From positions 1-33,239 of the forward strand of contig JAMOUW010000053.1 of NCBI GenBank assembly GCA_027067955.1: a DNA stretch of 33,239 bases. Direction: 5' to 3'. Both the position numbers and the translations under genes were made by a program. This stretch comes from Thermaceae bacterium. Its GTDB lineage: Bacteria > Deinococcota > Deinococci > Deinococcales > Marinithermaceae. Under the pieces are notes generated by a model that was given only the letters and a program-made list of their open reading frames with translations, had not been told where the DNA came from and searched no databases. Below are positions 33,158 through 33,239 of this stretch, piece by piece; positions within the stretch are counted from its first letter, which is position 1; each line of letters opens with the position of its first letter.

Positions 33158-33239
33158 TCAGGCCACCAGGGCCTCCCGCCCCTGCTCCTTGTAGTAGGCC
33201 TTCAGCCTGCCCATGAGCTGTCGTAGGATCTTGTGGGCT
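33158..33239 (-). CDS. Partial C-terminus of an unidentified protein (cut by window end)
   Basis: Minus-strand frame entering from the right edge and ending in TGA at 33158-33160. The 26 visible residues, AHKILRQLMGRLKAYY then KEQGREALVA, have normal amino-acid and GC-rich third-position composition. Such basic helical tails are seen at the ends of some transposases, and the repeat-rich flank would fit, but the identity is unknown. Confidence 0.5.
   Translation of the reverse strand, partial: AHKILRQLMGRLKAYYKEQGREALVA

Noticed and set aside
1-33239. CRISPR array, rRNA genes, replication origin
   Set aside because: I saw no regularly spaced short repeats, no rRNA-like conserved blocks and no DnaA-box cluster.

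Overview
The window looks like chromosomal DNA of a thermophilic Deinococcota bacterium of the Thermales (Thermus/Oceanithermus type). The evidence is a complete A/V-type ATPase operon in the order G-I-K-E-C-F-A-B-D, GC-rich coding sequence, frequent GTG starts, several start codons placed only a few bases after a -10-like hexamer (leaderless style), and typical Thermales neighbours (RlmI/RlmO-like methyltransferase, UPF0173 hydrolase, DUF123 protein). Genus assignment is inference.

Layout. 1-764 has no convincing gene. A secreted lipoprotein with an Ig-like domain and propeller-like repeats (765-2300) ends at a strong hairpin. A minus-strand block from 9891 down to 2590 carries a gamma-glutamyltransferase, a SatD-like protein with a small membrane partner, a radical SAM/SPASM protein, holA, tldD and tldE. 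A plus-strand M19 dipeptidase (10085-11107) follows. From about 11104 to 14226 lies an AT-richer cassette, read on the minus strand: two tiny Cys-Cys-Gly peptides, a CPBP-family membrane protease, an ABC ATPase and an ABC permease. It is bracketed by two 204-bp direct copies (96% identical) of the 3' end of the dipeptidase gene; the distal copy is a truncated pseudogene. The ATPase operon occupies 22900-14502 (minus). A plus-strand run follows (methyltransferase, two small proteins, metallo-hydrolase, Ser/Thr kinase, acyl-CoA synthetase, GIY-YIG/DUF123 protein), then exonuclease III (minus), a sulfide:quinone-reductase-like flavoprotein with a DUF1641 protein (plus), a lipoprotein (plus), tRNA-Trp (minus) and about 500 bp of palindrome-rich, mostly non-coding DNA ending in a partial minus-strand CDS.

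The most interesting region is the 11.1-14.2 kb cassette. Its two 37- and 43-residue peptides are too short for ordinary ORF calling. Each has a near-perfect Shine-Dalgarno, and they share a basic segment followed by K-[AG]-C-C-G-x-x-I. The gene order peptide - CPBP protease - ABC ATPase - ABC permease matches the logic of exported peptide-toxin or pheromone loci such as Bacillus skf, but no modification enzyme lies inside the cassette. Upstream of the first peptide, a consensus -35 (TTGACA) and a weak -10 are separated by 24 nt containing an uninterrupted run of 14 G; a tract seven residues shorter would restore the ideal 17-nt spacing, so expression may be phase-variable. The function of the peptides (bacteriocin, signal or other) is inference.
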